NCBI GenBank assembly: GCA_035048495.1
Contig: CM068543.1
Coordinates: 21,007,751 to 21,071,750, forward strand
Direction of reading: 5' to 3'
DNA from: Euptelea pleiosperma
Taxonomy: Eukaryota > Streptophyta > Magnoliopsida > Ranunculales > Eupteleaceae
DNA length: 64,000 bases
A program made the position numbers and the translations under genes. Below, in pieces: positions 22,045-31,729 of this stretch; within the stretch, counting starts at the first letter, position 1, and every line of letters begins with the position of its first letter. The notes under the pieces are model-generated. The model worked only from the letters and a program-made list of their open reading frames with translations, searched no databases and was not told where the DNA came from.

Positions 22045-22611
22045 ACAGGGCCGACTCTACCATAGGCCAATAAGGCGGTTGCCTTAGGCCCCAGGTGAGA
22101 GAAGGCCCCCAGCCCAGGTGAGAGAAGGCCCGGCCCACTAACCACATGAAAATTTAGCCCACCCCTTAGATATACAAACCATAAATTAATCTAATTGGTT
22201 ACCTCTAGGCATAGATTTTAGTACTTCTTAGAATTGATTCTAGCCATTAGATTCAAGCACATTTTTTTAAGTAGAAAATCCAATGGTTAGAAATCATCAA
22301 TCAAGTTGATTTTTAGTATGTTTATCCACCAATACGTGGGCTGAACATCTACGCAGTCATTAGGCCCAAAAAATTATCTATGTAGGGCTACGAGAGTCCT
22401 CTGCATGGACTACAACGGGACTACGGGAGCCCTCTGCATCTAAATTTTTTCCGTATCTTTTTATTATAATGAACAGTTGTTAAATAAGATTTTCTACTAT
22501 ATAGAGTTAAAAATTTTAATTAATACGATGTATATTAATATATTAAATATAAAAAAAGCCTCATATGGGGTTTATGCCTTAGGCCTCAACTTGCATCGAG
22601 ACGGCCCTGCT
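22045..22611. mobile_element. TIR repeat with CAGGGCCGWCTC ends, copy 2
   Basis: The left end CAGGGCCGACTCT and the complement of the right end, CAGGGCCGTCTCG, match at 11 of 13. Flanking 8-mers CTTATCAA and CTTACCAG match at 6 of 8, which would fit an old hAT-type target duplication. The inside carries GCCTTAGGCCCCAG near the left and ATGCCTTAGGCCTCAA near the right end. Non-coding. It ends about 180 bp before the methyltransferase fragment. Confidence 0.5.
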
Positions 22612-22783
22612 TACCAGAGATGAAAACGTGCCAACATTGGCTTACAAGAAAATTGGAAACTTATTCAAAACAGAAAACTACGAATTAAGGAAACAATTGA
22701 TACGGAAATTACTAATAAAGCGGGTTCCTAACACCCACCCCCAAGTACCCTTGTGGTTTACTATCTTCTAGTTAGGAAGTCTA

Positions 22784-23352
22784 TATGGAATGTGCCCGGA
22801 TGATTGGGTCGTGGCTCAGAAGCTTATAGTAGGTGGTTGCGATCCATTGCCGAGAAGGAGATGCTTCTCAAGGTCCCCTCCACGTTACAGTAAGCCACTT
22901 GCTATACATTCTTCTCTTTGGACTCCACCTAGTGATACTAACATCTTGTGGACCCATTACAAGTGCAAAGACTACTCTTGTTTGGTTTCCAATGACACAA
23001 TTGGAAGAAGAGGCTTTTTCAAGTGTGCAGATTGCTTTGGCTTTTCAAAACGAGGTTGGGAGATCCCTTGGAATGAGTCCATTTCAGCTGAGTTCACCAT
23101 TGATGAAGTCCTAAGGTTGAAGCCAGGGGAGATAAGGATTGGACTGGATTTCAGTCCCACAACCGGCACCTTTGCAGCGATTATGAGGGAGAGGAACGTG
23201 ACCATTGCATCGGCTACGCTGAATCTAGGTGCTCCCTTTAGCGAGGTGATCACCTTGAGAGGCCTCCTCCCTCTGTATGTCTCAATTGGTTCAAGATTGC
23301 CCTTCTTTGAGAATACACTGGATATCATCCAGTGTATCATCAGTATATCGTA
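22784..23352 (+). pseudogene. Truncated plant SAM-dependent methyltransferase-like gene
   Basis: An open frame of 187 codons (ATG at 22790) resembles the central part of a plant-specific family annotated as S-adenosylmethionine-dependent methyltransferase superfamily proteins. Recognisable blocks are CDPLPRRRCFSRSPP, LWTPPSDTNILW, RRGFFKC, DEVLRLKPGEIRIGLDFSPT (the glycine-rich SAM-binding neighbourhood), then ATLNLGAPFSEVITLRGLLP and SRLPFFENTLDII. Family members are usually several hundred residues long, with an N-terminal signal anchor and a longer C-terminal half. Here both are missing. Homology ends at DII (about 23330), followed by eight unrelated codons, next to an 11-bp inverted repeat (ATACACTGGAT, 23318-23342). 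The frame is undisturbed, so loss is recent or the piece is constrained. No promoter was recognised. Confidence 0.6.
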
Positions 23353-24330
23353 ATCTAACAAAATGATGTACCGCACAAGACGGTAGGATACAGTACACGG
23401 AAAAAATGACAGACACTTGATATGCAATGATACAAATACACATTACACTAGACAATGTTAATGCTTAGATCAGTAAAAATATGAGGTTTAGTGAGATACT
23501 ACTACCTTTTATAACGCTTTACTATAAAAAAAAATGAATTAATTAAATTAATAATAATCTTTGTATGAGGCTGCATGATACATATCCCTTTTTTATCGGA
23601 CCTGTAACAAGATGGAATGAAACATCTCCTACCAGATGGCACAAGAATTTAAACCATGAAACCATGTCCCACTGCCCAGACATTTGGTGGTCAAGCAAAT
23701 ACGACTTCTGGGACCACACAAAGCAACTCTACCAGCACCCAGGTGACATAATCCATAAATTCTTGTCACTCCTTATACAACAAATGAATCGAACTGATGA
23801 TGACAAGTCTACCCTCGCATTGTGGTTAGCATGTAGCTTGAAACAGATGCCCATAACACTTAACACAACTTTTTACAGTACAGCTCTGTATTGTTGCCCA
23901 TAGAAAATTTTCAAGAAACAATTCTTGCCTTTAAATGTTCACAAAAGTTTTCTAGATTAACAATTTTTACATACGAATCCTTTTCTAGAAAATTTTTCTG
24001 TGGTCACCAACAGGGACTACAAGAAGAATAATTACTTTCTACGTAAGATGTATGTGGTTGTACATGATATTCAACCACTGACTTTGATATGTACAATGAT
24101 ACCTCTCACAACAGATTCTGTCAAAACAGACTCAAATCTGATAAAAGAACATGTCCACCTTCTTCATTCCCATAGACTAAACCAATAAACTCTCAGATTT
24201 AACATTTTTCTAAACAACTTTTCAGCTACTGGTTTTAAGTGTGGAAACTCTTGGTGTAAATATCATAAGCCCGGAGGAAAGTTAACATGCTACCACTTGA
24301 ACATTAACTGTGTTAATGAGAATAATCATG
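23353..24330. other. Unassigned region with one open stretch (23565-23903)
   Basis: The plus-strand open stretch 23565-23903 (112 codons) is rich in Trp and His (HCPDIWWSSKYDFWDHTKQL, then STLALWLACSL). It vaguely recalls the zinc-binding/linker end of plant LINE ORF2, where WWSS and ALWLxWxxW patterns occur. That is only an impression, and I do not assign a function. The rest is AT-rich non-coding. Confidence 0.3.
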
Positions 24331-25100
24331 GTTCAAAGTGCTTGGTTTCGTTGGTCTCAGATGAAACCGAATGAAACCTGGTGAACCCAAATTGAAACAC
24401 ACAAAACCCTGTAAAAATGCTTCAAAATAATCTATTAAAAATATAGAAAACGCAGAAAAAAAAATAAGAAACATATAAATGCAACAAAATTTTGTAAAAG
24501 ACTAGATCATACAATTGATTTAGGGTCAAGAAGAGTGACTCACAGTGTTGTCGGGCTGAATTGGAGTCTGTATTGTAAACAGGCATTCCAAGTACTCACT
24601 CTAAACACTTTCATATTATACTCAACCTACTTTGCTTTCAATCATAGTACAAAGTTTTGACTAAACCCTAACGAATTGGACCACAGGAGTTCTAGATAGA
24701 AAAAAAGTTAACTTATGTTTATATCAAAGGAGAGTGTTTAGAGTACTTGGAATGTAGGTTTACAAGACATACTTTGGTTCAGCTCGATAGAACTGTAAGT
24801 CACTATTCTTGACCCTAAATCAATTGTATGATCTAGCTCTTTACATAATTTAGTTGCATATTATGATTCCTATTTTTTCTGAATTTTTTGTAGCCACTTT
24901 CTAGTGTTTAGGCAGTTTCATGATGGTTTCACAAGGTTTCGCCCAGTTTCGAGGATGAAACGAAAGTAGCATAACTCTATAGTTTAATTTGAAACAAGCA
25001 AAATCCAGTAATACCCGATACACCCATGTATCTTAACTCGTCCTAGGCTAAAACCAAAACGATTCTGGTGAAACATTTCAGTTTCGGCTGAAACTTTTAG
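24331..25100. mobile_element. Large foldback repeat
   Basis: Two arms are inverted copies: 24500-24620 (CATACAATTGATTTAGGGTCAAG, ATTCCAAGTACTCACTCTAAACACT) and 24728-24840 (AGTGTTTAGAGTACTTGGAAT, then CTTGACCCTAAATCAATTGTATG). Outer parts carry scattered GAAACC / GGTTTC words, again in inverted relation. No coding sequence; ends not defined. Confidence 0.55.
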
Positions 25101-25757
25101 CCATGAGAATAAAGACATCATATATCTTTTTATGATGTCACTATTCCCATATTCAATGGCTTGCATTCACAAGGTATTACATTTACCCCAAGACGATAAA
25201 TTCAATGTCCAAGTCCAGATACATGTGGCACAGTGGAAAAAAGTAGAAAATATTAAATAGATGATTGAGAGAGAGAGAGAGATGGGGTATAGTTTTTGTT
25301 AAAGAAAGAGGAAGTTGGGTTGGTAGGAATATAAAGTTGGGGTTTGTTTTTTACTCGTCTCAAAGAGAGGAAGTGAAAAGAAACAATGTCCCAAATTTCA
25401 AAATAGATAACCTTCCAAAACTCATAAATGCGGTTCATTACTAGCTATTGGTTTTGGGAGGTATTATTGTACTATCAACCATTCCACAAAATAAAGTGCA
25501 GGAGTCTATTCTTTTACAATAGACTAAGTAAAATACATCGACAGAATACGCTTTGAAATTTAATCAGTATTGTTGCACATTAGATGTATATACTAGTTAA
25601 TAGACCAACAAGAATTTCACAAAGCAACAAAGTAGTTAACCTTACAGCTTAGTATGTCACCCGAAACATAATTTCCACATTAGATAGTTTTCTCATAAAA
25701 CAAATCACCTAACCAAGAAATAACAAGCATTTCCATCAAGCTAAAGACTCAAAATAC
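25101..25757. other. Intergenic or intronic, no gene seen
   Basis: Contains a (GA)n run at 25266-25281. The next CstF50 exon expected downstream on the minus strand (the block following TKDQ) was looked for here and not found. Confidence 0.5.
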
Positions 25758-27267
25758 CTTTGGTCTTTTGTGAAGCTTGCACTGGTGGCCTCAGCTGAAC
25801 CATGCGCCCCAATGATGGAGCGCACACATTGTGCAGTTACCCCATCCCATACCCGAACAGCACCATCTTTAGATGCCGTTACATACATGCCACCAGTAGA
25901 TGAATACCTCACCTACATGAAACATATATCTATAAATTGAATTGATTGTGTCAAGTGACCTGGATTCGTCTGCAAAATATAGACTACTGATTCCCTAGTT
26001 TGTAAAAAGGGTGTGGTGGTGGGGAAGGGGGGGTCAACTCTGAGGTTTTAGGATATAAAAGCAAACATGCCTGATTTATTGCGCCATTAACACCTATCTC
26101 TGGGACATTCGCTGTTAGGTAACACTGAAAAGTATTTATATCGTACAAATGTGCAATTGGATGATCCGTCCCTGCAAATGTGTTTCATCCTCGTCAATAG
26201 TCAAGTTACAGTACAAAAAATTGGTGCTGCACAGTTAGAGATTCTAGAAACAATTCTAAACTCTATCATATTGGGCTTCTTGATGGGATTTAGCTGAAAA
26301 AAGAAACATATCTAACTTTAATAGAATGAAGAAATAGATGAATTAAAGTGAAAGATAAACTGTTACCAGCTTTTGGAAACAATGGATCACATAGTCAAAA
26401 TCAAAAAGGCAATTTCTGGCCTATATCTGGCTTAGAACACCTAAAACCATATTGGGTTATCAATTGTACACAGGTCCCTTCTAAAAAGTAATTTGGTTGA
26501 TCATGACCTATGTCCAAGAATCAATGGCCACCAATGATACTCTTCAGTTATTATACCAAAGAGAATTTGATTTAAGATTCAGATAAGGTCAAATATAAAA
26601 ATAATAAACAAAAAGAATGGCAAATACAACAGTTACCTGCTAATAGAAATTCCCCCGAAGGATGGAATGATACGGACCGCACATTGTGAGTATCCTGTGT
26701 CATTTCAAAAAATATTTCCAAAATATATAGAATGTCATATTGCTAAAACAAAGTTACAAGTTCCATTCCCAAGTCTGAGTAATAATCTGAAAATTACGAC
26801 AAGACGATGGGTAGATCCTGAATAACTCTAAAAGCTCTCTACGCCACTGTCTTCGAAAAATCGAAGAACCTGAAAAACATTTAATTATGCATTGTACAGA
26901 TTAGGATTTAAAATATTCATTCTCAATACGGGTGCCTAATGACGTGATTCAGTGTTACCCAAAATCTTGGGTTCTCAAAACGTTTTTGAAAATGAGCAAA
27001 ATGCAGGAGCTCCTGAGAAACCAGCACCAATAGCGGACAGGTAGGAAGAGCATAAGATATGCAGACCCACATACACGTAAACAATCACATGCCTACATGT
27101 GTACCTTAACTCTCAATTTACCCCGTAGGTGGAGTCAAAAAGCTCACCTCAAGGTAGAGAATCAACCGAGAAAATTGTTAAGCAAATGCCAGTGCATCTT
27201 CTCTAGGAGAATCATAGACACCTCTTGTAAGTTGTAACTGTTGAGAAAGGTTTCAGATCATTACACA

Positions 27268-27694
27268 TAGGGGTGTCAATTTTACCCGATTTAACCGGAA
27301 CCGAATAGGGACCGGAACCGAAAACACCGGTTCCGGTACCACATTTTTGGGAACCGATTAAAAAGAACCGGAACCGAAACCGAACCGGAAACTAATGGTT
27401 ACGGTTCCGGTACTCTAATATGGAACCGAAACCGATAAGAACCGGAACCGAACCGATAAGAACCGGAACCGATATATAAATATAGTGTAAAAATTCTCAT
27501 ATTACCAAGATTGGACCCGTTATACCCGAAACTGGAACCGGAACCGACAAAAACTACATAATCGGTTCCGGTTCTGGTACCATCACTTTGAGAACCAGAA
27601 CCGATAAGTACCCGAACAGATAAGAACCGGAACCGTTTGTTCCGGTTCTGGTCACCTTAGGAACCGAACCGGAACCGACCCGTTGACACCCCTA
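27268..27694. mobile_element. hAT-like MITE of ACCGGAACCG repeats, TSD ATTACACA
   Basis: Begins TAGGGGTGTCAA and ends TTGACACCCCTA, with identical 8-bp flanks ATTACACA at 27260-27267 and 27695-27702. The interior consists mostly of GAACCGGAACCGA words in both orientations. It lies in the large intron between the first two visible CstF50-like exons. Confidence 0.88.
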
Positions 27695-29113
27695 ATTACA
27701 CATGCCCATTGACCACGGTTTTTGAAAAACTAGGGTAAGATCATTTTCACTGTTAGTACAGACACCGAAGGTATGCTTCCCCTTAGGCCATCACCGCAAG
27801 CAGCAGTGATGATCAAAAAGGAACACCCCAAAGAGTGATGAAAAATTGAAATGTCACAATTTTTAAAATCTGTGCATACCCAATGATATAGTGGTGGGGG
27901 CCCAAGTAGGTACTTCTACCTCATTGGGAGTGAGTAACTAGGCTGAAACCTTTGGAAGGGATTTTAAAGAGCATGTGTGCACACTCACCCATGTAAAGAT
28001 CCAGATTCTTTTAAGAAGCTCTAGGTGATGCAAAGCAGCTACTGACAAAGCAGGATGGCAGTGATGGGCGAAAGGAATAATAAAAAATCAGCCTAGATAC
28101 TAGTGGGACCACCAGATAGGAGGCCAGCCACTTAAGTGTCAGTAAGTGAATGGGAGTTAATAAGGAACCAAGTTGGTACCAAGGGCATTTAGACCATCTC
28201 TTATTCTTAAGCTAGGTAAAAGGGAGATGCCCGGATACAGATAAGAGTATGGACACTAGTACGGAAAAGGGGAAACAACCCCTCATTCCTGAGATCCAGG
28301 GCACAGATACAGGTGTAGGTATCCCATCCAATATGTTGATACCAAGCTTTAATTCGTTACTTTTTTCAAGCTATGTAACATTTTTATAACATTCACACCA
28401 AGCCAAATGTAATGTAACTTATAAAATTTGCTTAGTTTCTTGCTTAAAAATTTGTTACAGTAACACTATTTATTTCCTATTGACAAAACAAATAAGACAA
28501 TTGCTAGGAGTTAAGATAATACACAATAATTCAATAGAAAATGAGAAATTTATGTAGTGGAAGTATCCATGTAGTATCTGTTACCACTTATTAGTATCGG
28601 TATCGTATCGTACGACAACCATGTTAAAGTATCTAGGTATCATAGCATTTCAGTTTAAATTATAAATGAAAATCCTAATATTAAATGTAATGAAGAGTGA
28701 AGAATGAAGATCTATTACGGTTTCTTAATTAGGAACTATGAACCTGCATATATTGTATAAGGGAGAGTCCCATTTATTTTGAGACCTAGAAGAGATATAG
28801 CTGGGGACGCTTTCCCCTTGGACACTGTTAATCATTCTCTCACTTGTTTTTGTAATTTATTAATTTTTTTATAGGTGATTTCTCAGATTTTCTTCCTCCT
28901 TTGATTTGTTCTTTCCCTTCCAAAATTCTTCGCCACCAGAAAGCATACAAACATTATTAAAAGAGTAAAGAGCAGAAGAAAAGTGCATTTATACGTCTAT
29001 AAAGACGAGCGAAAATAAAATAAAACGGATTCTGTTGCATGCTCGACAATTTGCATTTCAACATATACACAAGTAATCAAGATATATATATATATATCTG
29101 GGTCAGGATCGGG

Positions 29114-29447
29114 GGACAACATTTTCATACAACATTTTTGACAACAAAAACTTGGTGCGGCCTAATATATAAATTAGAAGTTTTGGAATGGGATGATTTT
29201 TGGTGAGGATGGTCTCTTTGGTGAGTAGATCATCCTCACAAAAATTCAAATCATTCTGATATTCGTAGAGCGGTTAACAAGTTTAAGAATTATGGACCGT
29301 CTATTTTTATCGTTAACTTGAAAACCACATTTGATGGGGTTAGAAATTTCAGAATGTGCTGATTTTTTGTAGGGGTGATCTATATGGTGAGGAGATCATC
29401 CACACCGAAAATCAGCTATTGATTCATCTTCCATGTGGGTACACCAA
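29114..29447. mobile_element. MITE with ACAACATTTTTGACAA end, right end truncated
   Basis: Matches 54060-54440 and 60452-60800 in order: ACAACATTTTTGACAACAAAA, TTTTGGAATGGGATGATTTT, GAGATCATCCT, ATGGACCGTCTA, AATTTCAGAATGTGCTGATTTTTTG, then GATTCATCTTCCATGTGG. In the 60-kb copy both ends match as an inverted repeat. Here the copy stops after CCAAAAT. Confidence 0.7.
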
Positions 29448-29639
29448 AATAAAAAAATATAAGTAGAGACATAAAAACAAGAGACGCATAGAGAAATTAA
29501 ATATGTAGAAACATGCCCTCAAACTGACAAAGTAGAGAAAGTCTTACTTTATGGTGTGATCTTTGGCCCCAGATATCAGTACAGTAGATTGAGGGTGGAA
29601 ATCCAAATTATTTATTGGCTGCAGTTGTATCAATAAAAC

Positions 29640-30930
29640 TTTAGAAAAAACAAGAGAAGCTTCCAGTAGTAATCAGTGGAGCCATGTGAGATATGATGTT
29701 CATCGCATCGGAAACAAAAGACATTGGATTCTCAATGCAAGTATAGCCAAATCTGATGAAGATAAGATGAATCGAAGCATTTGAATCCATAATGCAGAAA
29801 TGAAAGTTCTATTAGACCTAAAAAAATTTCTCTTTTGCTATAAGTAAATAGAGTGTGTCTGACATAGCTAAAGTGAAAACCATATAATACCCAACAACCT
29901 TATTATAAATTACAAAATATCCATGGACATGTTCCATAAGCTACTCTGGTGCAGCCAAAAGAAGCATTCAGAAATCAATGTCTAAACAATCATAATATTT
30001 TCACTTTTATCAGCTCCAGTTAGATGTATCAAGTGGAGAAAAAATGATACCCTATAGACATGGAAACATATGTGTCCATATCTAAGCAATCGTATTAACA
30101 AAGATGTGAAAGACTTCCAGATTTTAGTAATATGATTTGTAGAAACCAAAATAGAATGAATGAGTTGCTCTTTTAAATAGAATATATGAAATTTATTTTC
30201 TTTAGTACAGTGATTCTTCATCTAGGAATGATTTCCTCAGGATTCGGTGTAATGTTTAATGTGCTTGGTACAATGCCATGCTTATGTGGGGGTTTGATGC
30301 TAATCAACCCTATTCATTATGCTCCTTCACATTCTATTAAGCTTTTATTACAGTAGTGCTTTGTCCTGCATTAGGTTCCTTCTTCACAATTCAGATGCAC
30401 CATTTGAATTATGGGCCACAACATCGTCCTTGATCATATAAATTTAATAGGACACAAGTGAATTGTTATGTTATGTGGAGCCCGATTGTGCTAGAGTACT
30501 ATACATGAAGACACGACACTGCAGGCCAGTTCCGTGCTGAGCTGTCTGGGGGTTGCTGGGTGGCAGTGCGCCCCCTACCCGAAGGGGGGGGATTCGGAGG
30601 GCATCGCCCCCGAATTTTTTTTTCCGGAGGTCCTTTTTTCCTTAAGGGCATTTTCATACTTTTACATAGATATACCGAAACATAGTTTCGTCTTGGAGTT
30701 ATATGCACCTCAGTTAATCAGAGACGGTCATTCATTGTATTGTGAGTGTTTCTTTTGCCTTAGAGCATAGTGGAATCTGTATGAGTCTATGGACATACCT
30801 CGATCTTGAGGGAACATGTAAATATTTGTGTCATGTGTTTGCATCTTTGTTGTTCATTGTTCTTTCTTCCAACATAAATAACCATGAAACAACCAACCAA
30901 AGAAAAGGTGGCTAATAAGTCCATATCTTT
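29640..30930. other. Intergenic, with a GC-rich patch at 30530-30640
   Basis: No further CstF50 exon was recognised upstream of 29618. At 30541-30640 a GC-rich patch (GTGCGCCCCCTACCCGAAGG, GCATCGCCCCCGAATTTTTT), followed by ATACCGAAACATAGTTTCG, stands out from AT-rich surroundings. It resembles fragments of copia-type LTRs, but I cannot place it firmly. Confidence 0.4.
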
Positions 30931-31350
30931 CATATAAATTAGATTGTGTAAGAGTGTGATCGAGCTTCTCCAAAGCTGGTCTTCCTATATTTTAACAACT
31001 GAAGTCGTATATTTTGTAGATTACTCCCCCTTGTTATATGCTCGGTTACTTGGAACAAAAGGAACAATCGCATTTTCAATGATAAAGTCCTCCATCCTCG
31101 ATGAATTCATGGGCATGTATTTTGAGGGCTTCATATTTAGATAAGAATCAGGATGGAATTGTTAATGATTCTTGTTAGAGCTATCAGGCCTATCCTTATT
31201 TTGTACATTTGGTAGCTAGGGAGGGCCTTTCTCACAAGGTTTTCCCTTTTTGCCCTCTTGTATAGTGGGGTTAATTCCCTTTTTCTGATTTTATTCAATA
31301 CAATTGCACCTTTATCGATCAAATAAATTAATAAATAGGCACATCTCATC
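30931..31350 (+). pseudogene. LINE ORF2 C-terminal end and 3' UTR fragment
   Basis: At about 31048-31090 the plus strand reads TWNKRNNRIFNDK, the W-x2-RNNRIF motif that closes the zinc-binding region of plant LINE ORF2. It is followed by frame breaks and a 3' UTR (TTGTACATTTGGTAG, then TTGCCCTCTTGTATAG, then TTTATTCAATACAATTGCACC) typical of plant L1 elements. Only about 400 bp is kept. Confidence 0.6.
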
Positions 31351-31380
31351 TAAGACATATAGCAATTTCAATGTGCTTAC

Positions 31381-31729
31381 TGTTGTGATTTACGTTGTAA
31401 CCAAAAGAGAAATATTTAAGAGAGAGAGAGATATGAAGAAGGAAGAAGACGGAGAGATTACAGAGAAGGGGAGAGAGTTGATCTTATTCTTCAAACTCTC
31501 TCTCACTCATATATATAAGAGATGGGATTAGGGTCCCACTACAATACAAAGAGGTGGGAGAGTCCCACTACAACCTAAAGTCCTAGTCGTGGGTTAAGTG
31601 GTAGGCCCACATACAAAGTAAAAAGAAGGCCCACGTGGGTAGTTGGACGCAGCCCACTAAGGACCCCACGTGACTCACTTAAAGACCCCCATGTGATAGC
31701 CCACGTGGGGTACAACATAACTTCCAACA
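31381..31729 (-). mobile_element. 3' LTR of the split copia element, 349 bp
   Basis: In element orientation it begins TGTTGGAAGTTATG immediately after a TTTGAGGGGGAGTG polypurine tract (31730-31745) and ends ATCACAACA at 31381. It contains GA-rich and CACGTGGG stretches. Its partner 5' LTR was not found; the element's 5' part stops at the junction with the fossil gypsy at about 50049. Confidence 0.75.

Larger units (their letters stand above)
25758..29618 (-). pseudogene. CstF50-like WD40 gene fragment, five exons, in-frame stop
   Basis: CstF50 is the WD40 subunit of the mRNA 3'-end cleavage stimulation factor in the nucleus. Five minus-strand exons join in phase: 29548-29618 (NNLDFHPQSTVLISGAKD), 26818-26869 (FFDFSKTVA, stop, RAFRVIQ), 26637-26694 (DTHNVRSVSFHPSGEFLLA), 26071-26171 (TDHPIAHLYDINTFQCYLT) and 25758-25912 (VRYSSTGGMYVTASKDGA, VRVWDG, then ATSASFTKDQ). 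Exon sizes, phases and most splice sites fit a normal gene. Three things are wrong: a TAG in the 52-nt exon, GA instead of GT after that exon's terminal CAG, and no upstream exons (N-terminal dimerisation part) or downstream exons (last WD repeats) found nearby. The 101-nt exon is followed by a GC donor, a rare but tolerated type. The introns are filled with MITEs. I read it as a decayed gene segment. Confidence 0.75.

Noticed and set aside
23565..23903. 112-codon open frame as continuation of the methyltransferase
   Set aside because: Its residues (WWSSKYDFWDHTKQL) do not match the expected C-terminal half of that family, and there is no convincing splice junction.
30541..30640. GC-rich patch considered as organelle or bacterial transfer
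   Set aside because: Too short, with no coding content, and followed by LTR-like sequence; no evidence for transfer.
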